34,896 nucleotides of DNA, from NCBI RefSeq assembly GCF_023197165.1, contig NZ_JALPRD010000022.1, positions 1 through 34,896 of the forward strand. Reading direction: 5' to 3'. The stretch is from Sphingopyxis sp. MSC1_008. GTDB taxonomy: Bacteria > Pseudomonadota > Alphaproteobacteria > Sphingomonadales > Sphingomonadaceae. Shown one piece after another: positions 16,690 through 23,763 of this stretch (position 1 is its first letter; every line of letters begins with the position of its first letter). The notes below the pieces were generated by a model, which was not told the origin of the DNA, searched no databases, and saw only the letters and a program-made list of their open reading frames with translations. The position numbers and the translations under genes are program-made.

Positions 16690-17742
16690 ATGAAAGCAGC
16701 CCTGAAGACGGAAGAAGGTACATTCACGATCGACGAGGTCGAGCGGCCTGCGCTCCCCGGCGCGAACTTCGTCCTGGCGCGGGTGCGCGTTGCCGGCATC
16801 TGCGGGACCGATCTTCGCCACTGGAAGAAACATGAGCCTGATCTTGCCTGCAAGATCGTGGGGCACGAGCTGGCAGGTGAGGTCGTCGAGGTAGGCGCCG
16901 ACGTCTCGAACATCAGGGTCGGCGACCGGGTCATCATCGAGACGGTGATGGGTGACGGCTGCTGCGACTATTGCCGGGTGCAGAAATATAATATCTGCGA
17001 GCGCCTCTACGACGTGCGGTCGCAATATGTGTCGCGTGCCTACGGCGAATATGTCGCGGGGCCGTCGGAGAAATTCTACAAGCTTCCCGACCATGTCGAG
17101 TTTGAAGAAGCAGCGCTGATCGACACGCTGTCGGTGTGCCTCCATGCGCAGCATCTGTCGGGCCTCGGGATCAACGACAGGGTTGCAGTCATCGGTGCCG
17201 GACCCATCGGTCTGGGGCAGCTTCTTCTGGCGAAGGCGAGCGGTGCGGACGTCATCATCATCGATCCTGTTCAAAGCGCGCTCGATCTCGCGGTCGAACT
17301 CGGTGCCGATGGCATCGTCAAAGGCTCGGACGAGGATGCTGTCGCGAAGGTCTTCGATTTCAGCGATGGTCGCGGCTGCGACATCGTGTTCGAATGTGCA
17401 GGCGGGGATGCAATGCCTGATACCCTGCCGCTCGCGACGCGAATAGTCCGGCGCGGCGGGAAGGTCGTGATCGTCGGCGGTTTCGACGCCGGCGAGACCG
17501 CGATTCCCCTCGAGTGGCAACGCATACAGATGAGCGAGATCCAGCTTATTCCGAGCGCGAGCTTCGCCATGCACGGCATCTATCCCGAGCAGGGAATGGT
17601 TCTCGATCTGATCGCGAAGCGGCGCATCGATGTGCGCAAGCTCATCACCCACCGTTACGCCCTCGATGACATCAATGAGGCATTCGACACGGCGCAGCGC
17701 AAGGAAGAAACCGGCGCGGTCTTCGTTGCGATCACTATCTGA
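16690..17742 (+). CDS. Zinc-dependent medium-chain alcohol dehydrogenase
   Basis: The 350-residue enzyme belongs to the MDR alcohol/polyol dehydrogenase family. Catalytic zinc ligands are visible as Cys38 (GICGTD) and His59-Glu60 (VGHELAGE). The structural zinc loop reads GDGCCDYC then NIC: the usual first Cys is Asp89, while Cys92, Cys95 and Cys103 remain and an extra Cys91 sits beside them. The cofactor site is VIGAGPIGLG (168-176), and the Asp in IIIDP after the second strand favours NAD. The ATG at 16690 follows GGAGA by six bases; longer starts add unlike sequence. It probably oxidises a secondary alcohol or polyol, but the substrate is unknown. A decayed SDR gene follows 15 bp downstream, suggesting a former two-step catabolic operon. 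Confidence 0.88.
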   Translation: MKAALKTEEGTFTIDEVERPALPGANFVLARVRVAGICGTDLRHWKKHEPDLACKIVGHELAGEVVEVGADVSNIRVGDRVIIETVMGDGCCDYCRVQKYNICERLYDVRSQYVSRAYGEYVAGPSEKFYKLPDHVEFEEAALIDTLSVCLHAQHLSGLGINDRVAVIGAGPIGLGQLLLAKASGADVIIIDPVQSALDLAVELGADGIVKGSDEDAVAKVFDFSDGRGCDIVFECAGGDAMPDTLPLATRIVRRGGKVVIVGGFDAGETAIPLEWQRIQMSEIQLIPSASFAMHGIYPEQGMVLDLIAKRRIDVRKLITHRYALDDINEAFDTAQRKEETGAVFVAITI

Positions 17743-17757
17743 GGAGCGTCAAGCTCG

Positions 17758-18270
17758 ATGGATGAAACGACCAAGGCCCGTAATGAGGAGACAGGGCTGG
17801 ACGGCAAACGCATCCTCGTCACCGGCGGAACGACCGGCATCGGCCGCGCGACCGTTGCTCGTCGCCGACCGTCGGCTGCGATCCGAGAGCGTTGGCAGAC
17901 TGTCTCGACGGCGTGCGCGACCGCCGAGGCAGCGTCTCCGAAATGACGGCTGACCTTGCCAGCCGCGATGGCGTCGAGGCGCTTTTCGATGCGGTCGATG
18001 GCGAACTTGGCGCGCTCGACATGCTGGTCGGCTGCGCGGCGCTCGGGGCCGAGCCGATCCACGAAATGAGGGAAGATGCGTGGCGAACCGGTGTTGACAC
18101 GAACCTTGCCGGCTGTCTGGGATGCGCGCGCGCAACGGCGCATGCATCGGCCGCGCACCGTTCTCAAGTCTCCGAAAGCGGAAAGGTTCGCCGCTATGGC
18201 GCGCGGCGGGACCTCGGCGATCGATATCAGGACCATCCTTGCGAGCCGAGTGCCCCGCCGCAGCAAATAA
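17758..18270 (+). pseudogene. Decayed short-chain dehydrogenase/reductase
   Basis: The first frame has the SDR cofactor motif (LDGKRILVTGGTTGIGRAT) but loses homology at once. A second frame from about 17883 continues with an SDR-like middle (MTADLASRDGVEALFDAVDG, then LDMLVGCAALG and DTNLAGCLGCARA). After about 18150 a third frame reads to a possible C-terminus ending at 18270. The distance from GIGRA to the middle segment is too short, so there is an internal deletion plus at least two frame changes. The catalytic Ser-Tyr-Lys set is not found. It lies 15 bp after the alcohol dehydrogenase and was probably co-transcribed with it. Confidence 0.75.
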
Positions 18271-18435
18271 ATCCGGTGCGGCGTGGAGCGCTAGTTTGAT
18301 AGCGGCCTTCCGATTATCCAATGGGGGAGGGAGCGGGACGGCGCAGTGGCCGCGGTGCCGGCCGCCGCAACCGTGGCGGATCCGCCGCGTTCCCAAAAGA
18401 TGAAGCTCCTAAAAGGCCGAAGCCAAGATCCGGAA

Positions 18436-19020
18436 ATGCAGTCGATCGAAAGCCTCGTCGAGGAGGTGCGCCGATGTCAGGCTTGCGCAGCCCATCTCCC
18501 GCACGGAACGCGCCCCGTCTTCCAATCCTCTCGTTCTGCGCGGCTTCTCATCGCGAGTCAGGCGCCGGGATCAAAAGTGCATGCGTCGGGGATCCCGTTC
18601 GCCGACAGATCGGGTGACCGCCTGCGGGCCTGGACCGGGTTGACCGCGGACTTATTCTACGATGCCCAGAAGGTCGCCATTTTGCCCATGGGGTTCTGTT
18701 ATCCAGGCCGCGGAACCGGCGGGGATGCGGCTCCGCGGCGCGAGTGCGCGCCCCTATGGAGGTCGCGCCTTCTCGCGCAAATGCCCGAAATCCGCCTCAC
18801 CTTACTCGTCGGCGCGTACGCGCAGGCTGCCGCATTGGGACCGGGCAAGCTTGAAGATCGCGTCCGCGCCTATCGCGATTATTTGCCGGAATATTTCCCT
18901 CTGCCGCATCCCTCATGGCGGTCACAGCTCTGGATCGAGCGCAATCCCTGGTTTGACGCGGAGGTGCTGCCCGTTCTCCGCAAGGCAGTGAAAGCGGCGC
19001 TGAGGGAGCGCCGCGAATGA
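18436..19020 (+). CDS. Uracil-DNA glycosylase family protein
   Basis: The ~194-residue protein matches a bacterial branch of the UDG superfamily. It starts ESLVEEVRRCQACAAHLPHG, then has the active-site strand LLIASQAPGSKVHASGIPF with SGDRLRAW, the middle motif AILPMGFCYPG, and the C-terminal LPHPSWRSQLW followed by NPWFDAEVLPVL. The family removes damaged bases or acts as an iron-sulphur or helper protein; this member's activity is untested. I prefer the ATG at 18436 because family members begin about there; in-frame starts at 18400 and 18346 lack better ribosome-binding sites. Its TGA overlaps the start of the DUF488 gene (ATGA), so the two are coupled, an arrangement that suggests a shared task in nucleic-acid maintenance. 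Confidence 0.8.
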   Translation: MQSIESLVEEVRRCQACAAHLPHGTRPVFQSSRSARLLIASQAPGSKVHASGIPFADRSGDRLRAWTGLTADLFYDAQKVAILPMGFCYPGRGTGGDAAPRRECAPLWRSRLLAQMPEIRLTLLVGAYAQAAALGPGKLEDRVRAYRDYLPEYFPLPHPSWRSQLWIERNPWFDAEVLPVLRKAVKAALRERRE

Positions 19021-19556
19021 CCATGAGGGCAGCGGACCCGATTTACACGATCGGGCACTCGACACGAAGCCTGGAGGAATTCGTTGATATGCTGCGCGGG
19101 GCGGGGGTAACCCAGCTCGCCGACGTGCGGTCCATTCCGCGCTCGCGAACCAATCCACACTATAACCTCGACACCTTTCCCGCGGCGCTTGCGCATTATC
19201 AGATCAGTCATGTCCATCTGCCTAGCCTCGGCGGGCGGCGACCGCGCGAACCCTCGGTAGACCCCTCGCTCAACGACTATTGGCAAAATCAGAGTTTCCA
19301 CAATTATGCCGACTATGCCGCGACCGCGGCGTTCCAGGCGGGACTTTGCGAGCTTCTCGCGCTCAGCGAAAGAGGGGCCACTGCGATCATGTGTTCGGAG
19401 GCGGTCTGGTGGCGGTGTCATCGCAGGATCATCGCGGACTATCTTTTGTGCAGGGGCCGGACGGTCTCCCATCTGATGGGAGCGGGGCGTGCCGAGGAAG
19501 CGAGGCTGACCCCGGCGGCGAAGCAGGATGGAGCGAAGCTGATCTATCCCGGGTAG
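19017..19556 (+). CDS. DUF488 domain protein
   Basis: The 179-residue protein has the DUF488 pattern: IYTIGHSTRSLEEFVDMLR at the N-terminus, LADVRSIPRSR next, and the CSEAVWWRCHRRIIADYL motif near residue 125 with a possible catalytic Cys and a WRCHR cluster. The function is not established; its pairing with DNA repair or stress genes in many bacteria is a matter of context only. The start codon overlaps the stop of the upstream glycosylase-family gene, so both are read from one transcript. The length is normal for the family. Confidence 0.85.
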   Translation: MTMRAADPIYTIGHSTRSLEEFVDMLRGAGVTQLADVRSIPRSRTNPHYNLDTFPAALAHYQISHVHLPSLGGRRPREPSVDPSLNDYWQNQSFHNYADYAATAAFQAGLCELLALSERGATAIMCSEAVWWRCHRRIIADYLLCRGRTVSHLMGAGRAEEARLTPAAKQDGAKLIYPG

Positions 19557-20126
19557 AAGGCGGCGGAATGGCGTGCCGGTCAGATGTCTATCCGCCGTTA
19601 CCCCGACGCTTGGAACGGCCGATCCGGCGAAGGGGACCGCGTTCTCGAGCGATGCGGCCTCCTCGGAGTGGAATGCGGTTTAACGTGGGTCCACGACCTC
19701 CGTCGCGCCGCGCGATGATGCGAACAGACCGATAATCGCCGAGAGTCGATACCGGCCTGTTCGCCGCCCGGCACACTGCGGGACCGGGCGGACGACGCGA
19801 GCAGGGATGATACGCCGCCGACGTCACAATGAAAAAAAAGCGGGCCGTCCGGCCATAACGTATGTTGGTAGTGCCCGATTGGCGGGACGACTTTAACAAC
19901 TTGGGTCAATTTTTCGGTGCCGGCGCACGTGCGCACACATCTCTCTCCCGAGGTCTCTCGCGATCAAACCAGGATCATTGCGATCAGGTCTGCTCAGTTC
20001 GCCGAGTGCGAAGTAGGTGGCGTCGCTGTCAATTCTTGCCCTGGATCAACAAGATGGTTCGCAGCCACGAAGCGAGGACTCGCGTTTCCCCAGCGGCACG
20101 CAAGATGGCCTTGGGAAGATAAGTGA
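19557..20126. other. 570-bp stretch without a recognised gene
   Basis: No frame is convincing. The stretch holds an 8-base A-run (19832-19839) next to GGGCCGTCCGGCC, and a copy of the TAACNYATGTTRG motif just after it. The next gene starts 258 bp beyond the motif. Confidence 0.4.
19850..19868. promoter_or_regulatory. Copy of the TAACNYATGTTRG motif
   Basis: CGGCCATAACGTATGTTGG differs at one base from 869-887 and shares its 13-base core with both arms of the terminal repeat. The nearest downstream plus-strand gene is the small membrane protein gene at 20127. Confidence 0.35.
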
Positions 20127-20396
20127 TTGGGAATGTTGAGATTGGCGATGATCTTCGCTGTAGCTGCGATATCTTCGGCTGCTCCCGGCTTCAGCCGGCT
20201 GGGCGGCGCCGAATCCGATGACTTCCGCTTGTTCTTTTATGGCACCGCCGCAGCAAGTCTGGTTTGCCTGTTCATCGGATCGGTAATGCGGCGCGGAGGA
20301 TCGAATTCTCACAAGCTTGGGCCGAGCGGGCGAAATGGCGGGCCTCATAAGGCCGGCCGACGGCGACGACGGCGGGGCCGAAAATCGTCCTCGTGA
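20127..20396 (+). CDS. Small membrane protein with basic tail, paralogue of 14794-14964
   Basis: The product has two hydrophobic segments (about residues 3-18 and 34-50) aligned with the protein at 14794-14964: MLRLAMIFAVAAISSAAPGF against MLKAAILLAIVAIIAGIIGF, and IGSVMRR against IGYAQRR. It then adds a 36-residue basic tail ending AGRRRRRRGRKSSS, possibly binding nucleic acid or membrane surface (inference). A TTG at 20127 has GGAAG eight bases upstream; an ATG two codons later (20133) is the alternative. No neighbours are coupled to it. Confidence 0.6.
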   Translation: MGMLRLAMIFAVAAISSAAPGFSRLGGAESDDFRLFFYGTAAASLVCLFIGSVMRRGGSNSHKLGPSGRNGGPHKAGRRRRRRGRKSSS

Positions 20397-20725
20397 GCGC
20401 CCCGAGCGCCCCGAGCGCAACCAGCGTGAGTGGCGCGTTCAGCGCATTTCCTCGGCGCTTTCAGCGCGCAAGGCAGTAGCGGGAAGAGTTATTGCGGACC
20501 CTCTGGAATCCGACAGCGTGGCAATGAGCAGGAAGCCGCTGCGGAGCCAAGCCGCGGAGAGGACCTGCCGACCGGCGCCGGTATCGCGGCAATTCCGGAA
20601 GTACTTGGGCTACATGGCGATCCGCCGGGCTCCTTTTTTTTGCGCATATTGGACGTGGACAGGTTCGAGGCGGGCAACATCTGCGAGCCCGGCGCATTGT
20701 CTTTAGAACGCAAGGAGCTCGCATC
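20397..20725. other. 329-bp intergenic stretch
   Basis: No convincing gene is present. It begins with a short tandem run of GAGCGCCCC units (20397-20418). An 8-base T-run at 20634-20641 follows a weak GGCG-ATC-CGCC hairpin and could be a poor terminator for the preceding gene. Confidence 0.35.
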
Positions 20726-21286
20726 ATGACAGACACCGAACCACTTTCTTCCCGCCGCATCCTGATCATGGCCGCCGACGGCTTTGAGCAATCCGAACTC
20801 GAAGTGCCGCTCGAACGGCTTCAGGACGCCGGGGCGGACATCGACATCGCCTCAATTGAAATGGGCGACATTACCGGCTGGGACGAGGACGACTGGGGTG
20901 ACGAGATCGAGGTCGATCTGAAGATTTCGGACGTGAAGATCGGCGACTATGACGCGCTCGTTTTGCCTGGCGGTCAGATCAATCCGGACCTGCTTCGCGT
21001 GCAAGCCGATGCGATCGCGCTCATTCGCGATTTCGCGGACGCCGGCAAGCCGGTTGCGGCAATCTGCCACGCACCCTGGTTGCTGATCGAGGCCGGGCTC
21101 GCAAAAGGGCGCCGTCTCACCAGTTACAAATCCATTCGCACCGATGTGGCGAACGCCGGCGCAGACGTGGTCGATGAGGCAGTCGTCATCGACGGCAACA
21201 TCATCACGAGCCGGTGTCCCGACGACCTTGAGGCTTTTTGCGATACGATCGTCGCAATGCTGGCGGAGACTGATGCGTCATCCTGA
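20726..21286 (+). CDS. DJ-1/PfpI family protein (type 1 glutamine amidotransferase-like)
   Basis: This 186-residue cytosolic protein belongs to the PfpI/YhbO group of the DJ-1 superfamily. It has the strand ILIMAADGFEQSELEVP with the conserved Glu, the LVLPGG loop, and the nucleophile elbow AAICHAPWLL with Cys114 and His115. The C-terminus (VVIDGNIITSRCPDDLEAFC) is standard. Related proteins protect against glycation, oxidative and heat stress, some with glyoxalase or deglycase activity; which applies here is open. AAGGAG precedes the ATG by eight bases. It converges with the DUF3253 gene, with 3 bp between stops. Confidence 0.9.
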   Translation: MTDTEPLSSRRILIMAADGFEQSELEVPLERLQDAGADIDIASIEMGDITGWDEDDWGDEIEVDLKISDVKIGDYDALVLPGGQINPDLLRVQADAIALIRDFADAGKPVAAICHAPWLLIEAGLAKGRRLTSYKSIRTDVANAGADVVDEAVVIDGNIITSRCPDDLEAFCDTIVAMLAETDASS

Positions 21287-21289
21287 CGC

Positions 21290-21538
21290 TCAGGTCTCCC
21301 GAACGCTTCGGCTGATGCGATAGGGCCCGGCGCGTGCCTTTATTGCATCGCCTTTCCAGCTTAGTCGGATCGCGCCTTCGGCCAGTAAGCGATCGACGGC
21401 CTTATGCACCGTCGGCATCGCGCCGCGCCATTTTTCCTCCGTGGTAATCGCACGCGCGACCTCGCTCGGGCAGAGGCTCGCTCGGTCGGGTCTGGCAGCA
21501 AGAAGGGTGAGTATCATTTCGCGGGCTCGTGCCGTCAC
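21290..21538 (-). CDS. DUF3253 winged-helix-like protein
   Basis: The 82-residue protein fits DUF3253: MILTLLAARPDRASLCPSEV, then EEKWRGAMPTVHKAVDRLLA and a C-terminal GPYRISRS. The predicted fold is a small winged helix, probably for nucleic-acid binding. Its start overlaps the stop of the upstream UVR-motif gene by four bases, so the two are translated together. The length is usual for the family. Confidence 0.8.
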   Translation of the reverse strand: MTARAREMILTLLAARPDRASLCPSEVARAITTEEKWRGAMPTVHKAVDRLLAEGAIRLSWKGDAIKARAGPYRISRSVRET

Positions 21539-21825
21539 GGCTTGCGCTTGCCGCGGCGAGGGGTTCTGCCGGACGTCAGGAGATCGGGCTTGGGTGGCGG
21601 CTTCCAGCCCGGGGGCGGCGTCATCCGCTGCTGGCTCGTCCCCAGGCCCATCGCGCCGGGCTGTTGGCGCTTCAGTCCGGAGAAGTCGGCTTCGTCGGCT
21701 TCAACCGCAGTCGCGCCGCTGCGTATGAGGCTGATCTGGTCGCGGCAGCGCTTCGCTTCCTCGAAATCCAGGGCGCGGACCGCTGCCTCCATTTTTTTCT
21801 GCAGGAGAATGAGTGTTTCTGTCAT
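21535..21825 (-). CDS. UvrB/UvrC (UVR) motif protein
   Basis: The 96-residue protein carries a UVR motif near the N-terminus (MEAAVRALDFEEAKRCRDQI), the helical hairpin by which UvrB and UvrC bind each other. The C-terminal half is Pro- and Lys-rich and probably disordered, ending TPRRGKRKP. It could interact with excision-repair proteins or with ClpC-type partners; both are inference. It is coupled to the DUF3253 gene. The start has only a weak ribosome-binding site. A 41-codon frame upstream on the same strand (start 21957) has no site and is not called. Confidence 0.75.
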   Translation of the reverse strand: MTETLILLQKKMEAAVRALDFEEAKRCRDQISLIRSGATAVEADEADFSGLKRQQPGAMGLGTSQQRMTPPPGWKPPPKPDLLTSGRTPRRGKRKP

Positions 21826-22091
21826 CGCAGCTCAACGCATCAGCATGCTGGTCGGTAGCAGGAGAGGGCGCAGCTCGCGGGAGATCTGCGCTATGTCGCC
21901 GTGCGAAGCAAGTCGCCAGCTCCGACGCGCGGGGATTGCCCGCAGGTATTTTTTCATGCTGCATGACAGATTCGGCGATGGCTGCAAATCAAGTGATCGG
22001 GCGAGCATCGATATCGACACCGAAGAAACCGCCGCCGTGCCACGGACGCCACAACCGCCGGCCGAAACGGCCGCAATAGAGCCAGGACCGC

Positions 22092-23333
22092 CTATAGCCC
22101 GAACTCGGCAGGATCATATCGGTTGCGATGCGTTCCCGTCGGCTTTGCGCGGGCGAGATATGTTGCCATCGCGCCGATCACGCTTTCGGTGAGCGGCGCA
22201 TCGAGCATCGCATAAACCCGCTCCATCGCCGCCCGCCAATCGTTTTCGACCTCGTCATAGTCGATCGTGACGCGCGGCCGCGGCGTGGTGGCAAGCGCGT
22301 GCTTGATGCGCGCGCCGCGCAGCGCGACCTTGCGCCGCCATTCGCGCCCGATCGCGGTCCGGTCGATCGCGTCCGACTGGAGCTGCATCTGGTTGAGCAC
22401 AAGCGATGCCGCCGAGGCCACGACTTTTTCCTCCGCCCGCGTCACATGGACGATGCGCGCATCGGGAAAAGCGCCAAGCAGCGCAACGAGATTCTCGGCG
22501 AACTGCGGGACCTTCATTATCCACGGACGCCTGTCGGAGGTGTCATTCGCCGCGTGCGATCCTGCGGGGCTGCGCAGCCAGGCGATCGTCTGGATCATGC
22601 GCTTGAAGTCGCGGTACACCCCGCCGCTGTCCATCGCTTCGCAATGCTGTACGAGGCGCGGCAGCCGCCACTGCGCTTCATACGCCGCGGGAAGCATGAG
22701 CAGGTTGAAGAGCCCGATTTCTTCGTCGGGTGACTTGGCGCTGGTCGGATGAATGGCCGCGAACTTGGGGTTCAATCCGCGCGCCGCGAGCAGTGCGGCG
22801 CGGGCGCGCCAAGGCCGGTCGTCGAGCCAGCGCGGCCCGCGCCCACCGGGAAGCGGGTTCCAGCTTTCATAAAAACGCGTGAAGCGAAAACGCGGGTCGC
22901 ACGCGAGCAGCCGGTGCATCCGCGTCGTGCCCGACCGCATCTGGCCGATGATCAGGATCGGCCGCGCGATCTCCTCGTTGGCGATCTCGGGATGACGGTT
23001 CCAATAATCGAGCATGCGTAGCTGGTTCGCGGTGGCCGATACGAGCTGGCCGTGCGCGATCGTTCGCCCGAGCGCGGTGAGCGCGGCGCTGCCCCGCAGA
23101 TCGTGCGTCAGCAGCGTCAGCCGCTCGCGCCAGTCATCGGCGAGCCGGTCGCTGCGGAGCTCGGTCTTGCTGCTCGCCTTGGCAATGATTGCGTCGGGGT
23201 CGAGCGACGGTTCATCGGCGAAGCCCAAGTCCCACAAGCGGCGCAGCGCGGCGTTGATCAATGCGACGCGGGTCGAGGGATGCGAAAGCGGCGCCGCGGC
23301 GGGGCGGGAATTGTCGGAATAGATCGATGCCAT
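22092..23333 (-). CDS. Sulfotransferase family protein
   Basis: The 413-residue protein matches the sulfotransferase_3 group common in sphingomonads. The PAPS 5'-phosphosulfate loop is RPILIIGQMRSGTTRMHRLL (residues about 124-143), and the 3'-phosphate-binding segment is IVHVTRAEEKVVASAASLVL. Downstream Trp and Arg residues and the LARAKPTGTHRNRYDP end are typical. I chose the ATG at 23333 (MASIYSDNSRP); the frame stays open to 23705, but the added part is low in family-like sequence. The acceptor, a lipid, glycan or small molecule, is unknown. It stands alone. Confidence 0.8.
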   Translation of the reverse strand: MASIYSDNSRPAAAPLSHPSTRVALINAALRRLWDLGFADEPSLDPDAIIAKASSKTELRSDRLADDWRERLTLLTHDLRGSAALTALGRTIAHGQLVSATANQLRMLDYWNRHPEIANEEIARPILIIGQMRSGTTRMHRLLACDPRFRFTRFYESWNPLPGGRGPRWLDDRPWRARAALLAARGLNPKFAAIHPTSAKSPDEEIGLFNLLMLPAAYEAQWRLPRLVQHCEAMDSGGVYRDFKRMIQTIAWLRSPAGSHAANDTSDRRPWIMKVPQFAENLVALLGAFPDARIVHVTRAEEKVVASAASLVLNQMQLQSDAIDRTAIGREWRRKVALRGARIKHALATTPRPRVTIDYDEVENDWRAAMERVYAMLDAPLTESVIGAMATYLARAKPTGTHRNRYDPAEFGL

Positions 23334-23763
23334 GGGTTGCCAACGCGCGGATGGTTTGAAAGTGCCATGGGGGCCGGTCGGTGGGGGCGTTAATTCAACG
23401 ACTTGGGCGCGTGGTCTAGGATGGATTAGCCGCGAGCGAGCATTTCGGAACCCGCGCGAGTTAGAGGTTGGTTTTGCAGCAAGGGGCCTGTGGAGGCCTA
23501 TGAGGTTGCCGCGACCTGTGCGACGATGGGGAACCTTTGACTCCCCTTTTACCGTTTGCAGCAGCCTCGCGCCGCGCCGGCGCGGCCGAAAAGCTGCGAG
23601 CACCCATATAAAAAAGCGCCCCGCCACCAAGAGGCGCGGGCGCGAATGTTCCCAGTTCGTCGGCATGAGTACCGACCGCTCTGATCGCTCGATCGGCGTA
23701 TCCAATTACGCATTTGGGGCGGCGTAAGTTCCGCGACAGACTCTTTGCCATCACGTTCGAGAA
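23334..23763. other. 430-bp intergenic stretch with one terminator
   Basis: Apart from the minus-strand terminator at 23608-23641 I see no gene. A GGAAC-N18-CGTT pair (23530-23556) has a spacer one base too long for an EcfG promoter and faces no gene, so it is not called. Confidence 0.4.
23608..23641 (-). terminator. Intrinsic terminator (minus strand)
   Basis: Read on the minus strand, GCGCC and GGCGC bracket a short G-rich loop, and the stem is followed by TTTTTT. It lies about 120 bp past the stop of the large membrane protein gene and probably ends its transcript. Confidence 0.55.

Noticed and set aside
16471..17652. 393-codon minus-strand frame opposite the alcohol dehydrogenase
   Set aside because: The plus strand has all dehydrogenase motifs; the antisense frame has none.
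20397..20418. GAGCGCCCC tandem units as a CRISPR or satellite
   Set aside because: There are only two to three 9-bp units without spacers, a simple GC-rich tandem run.
21832..21957. Short minus-strand frame (MKKYLRAIPARRS) upstream of the UVR-motif gene
   Set aside because: It has no ribosome-binding site and is too short to judge.
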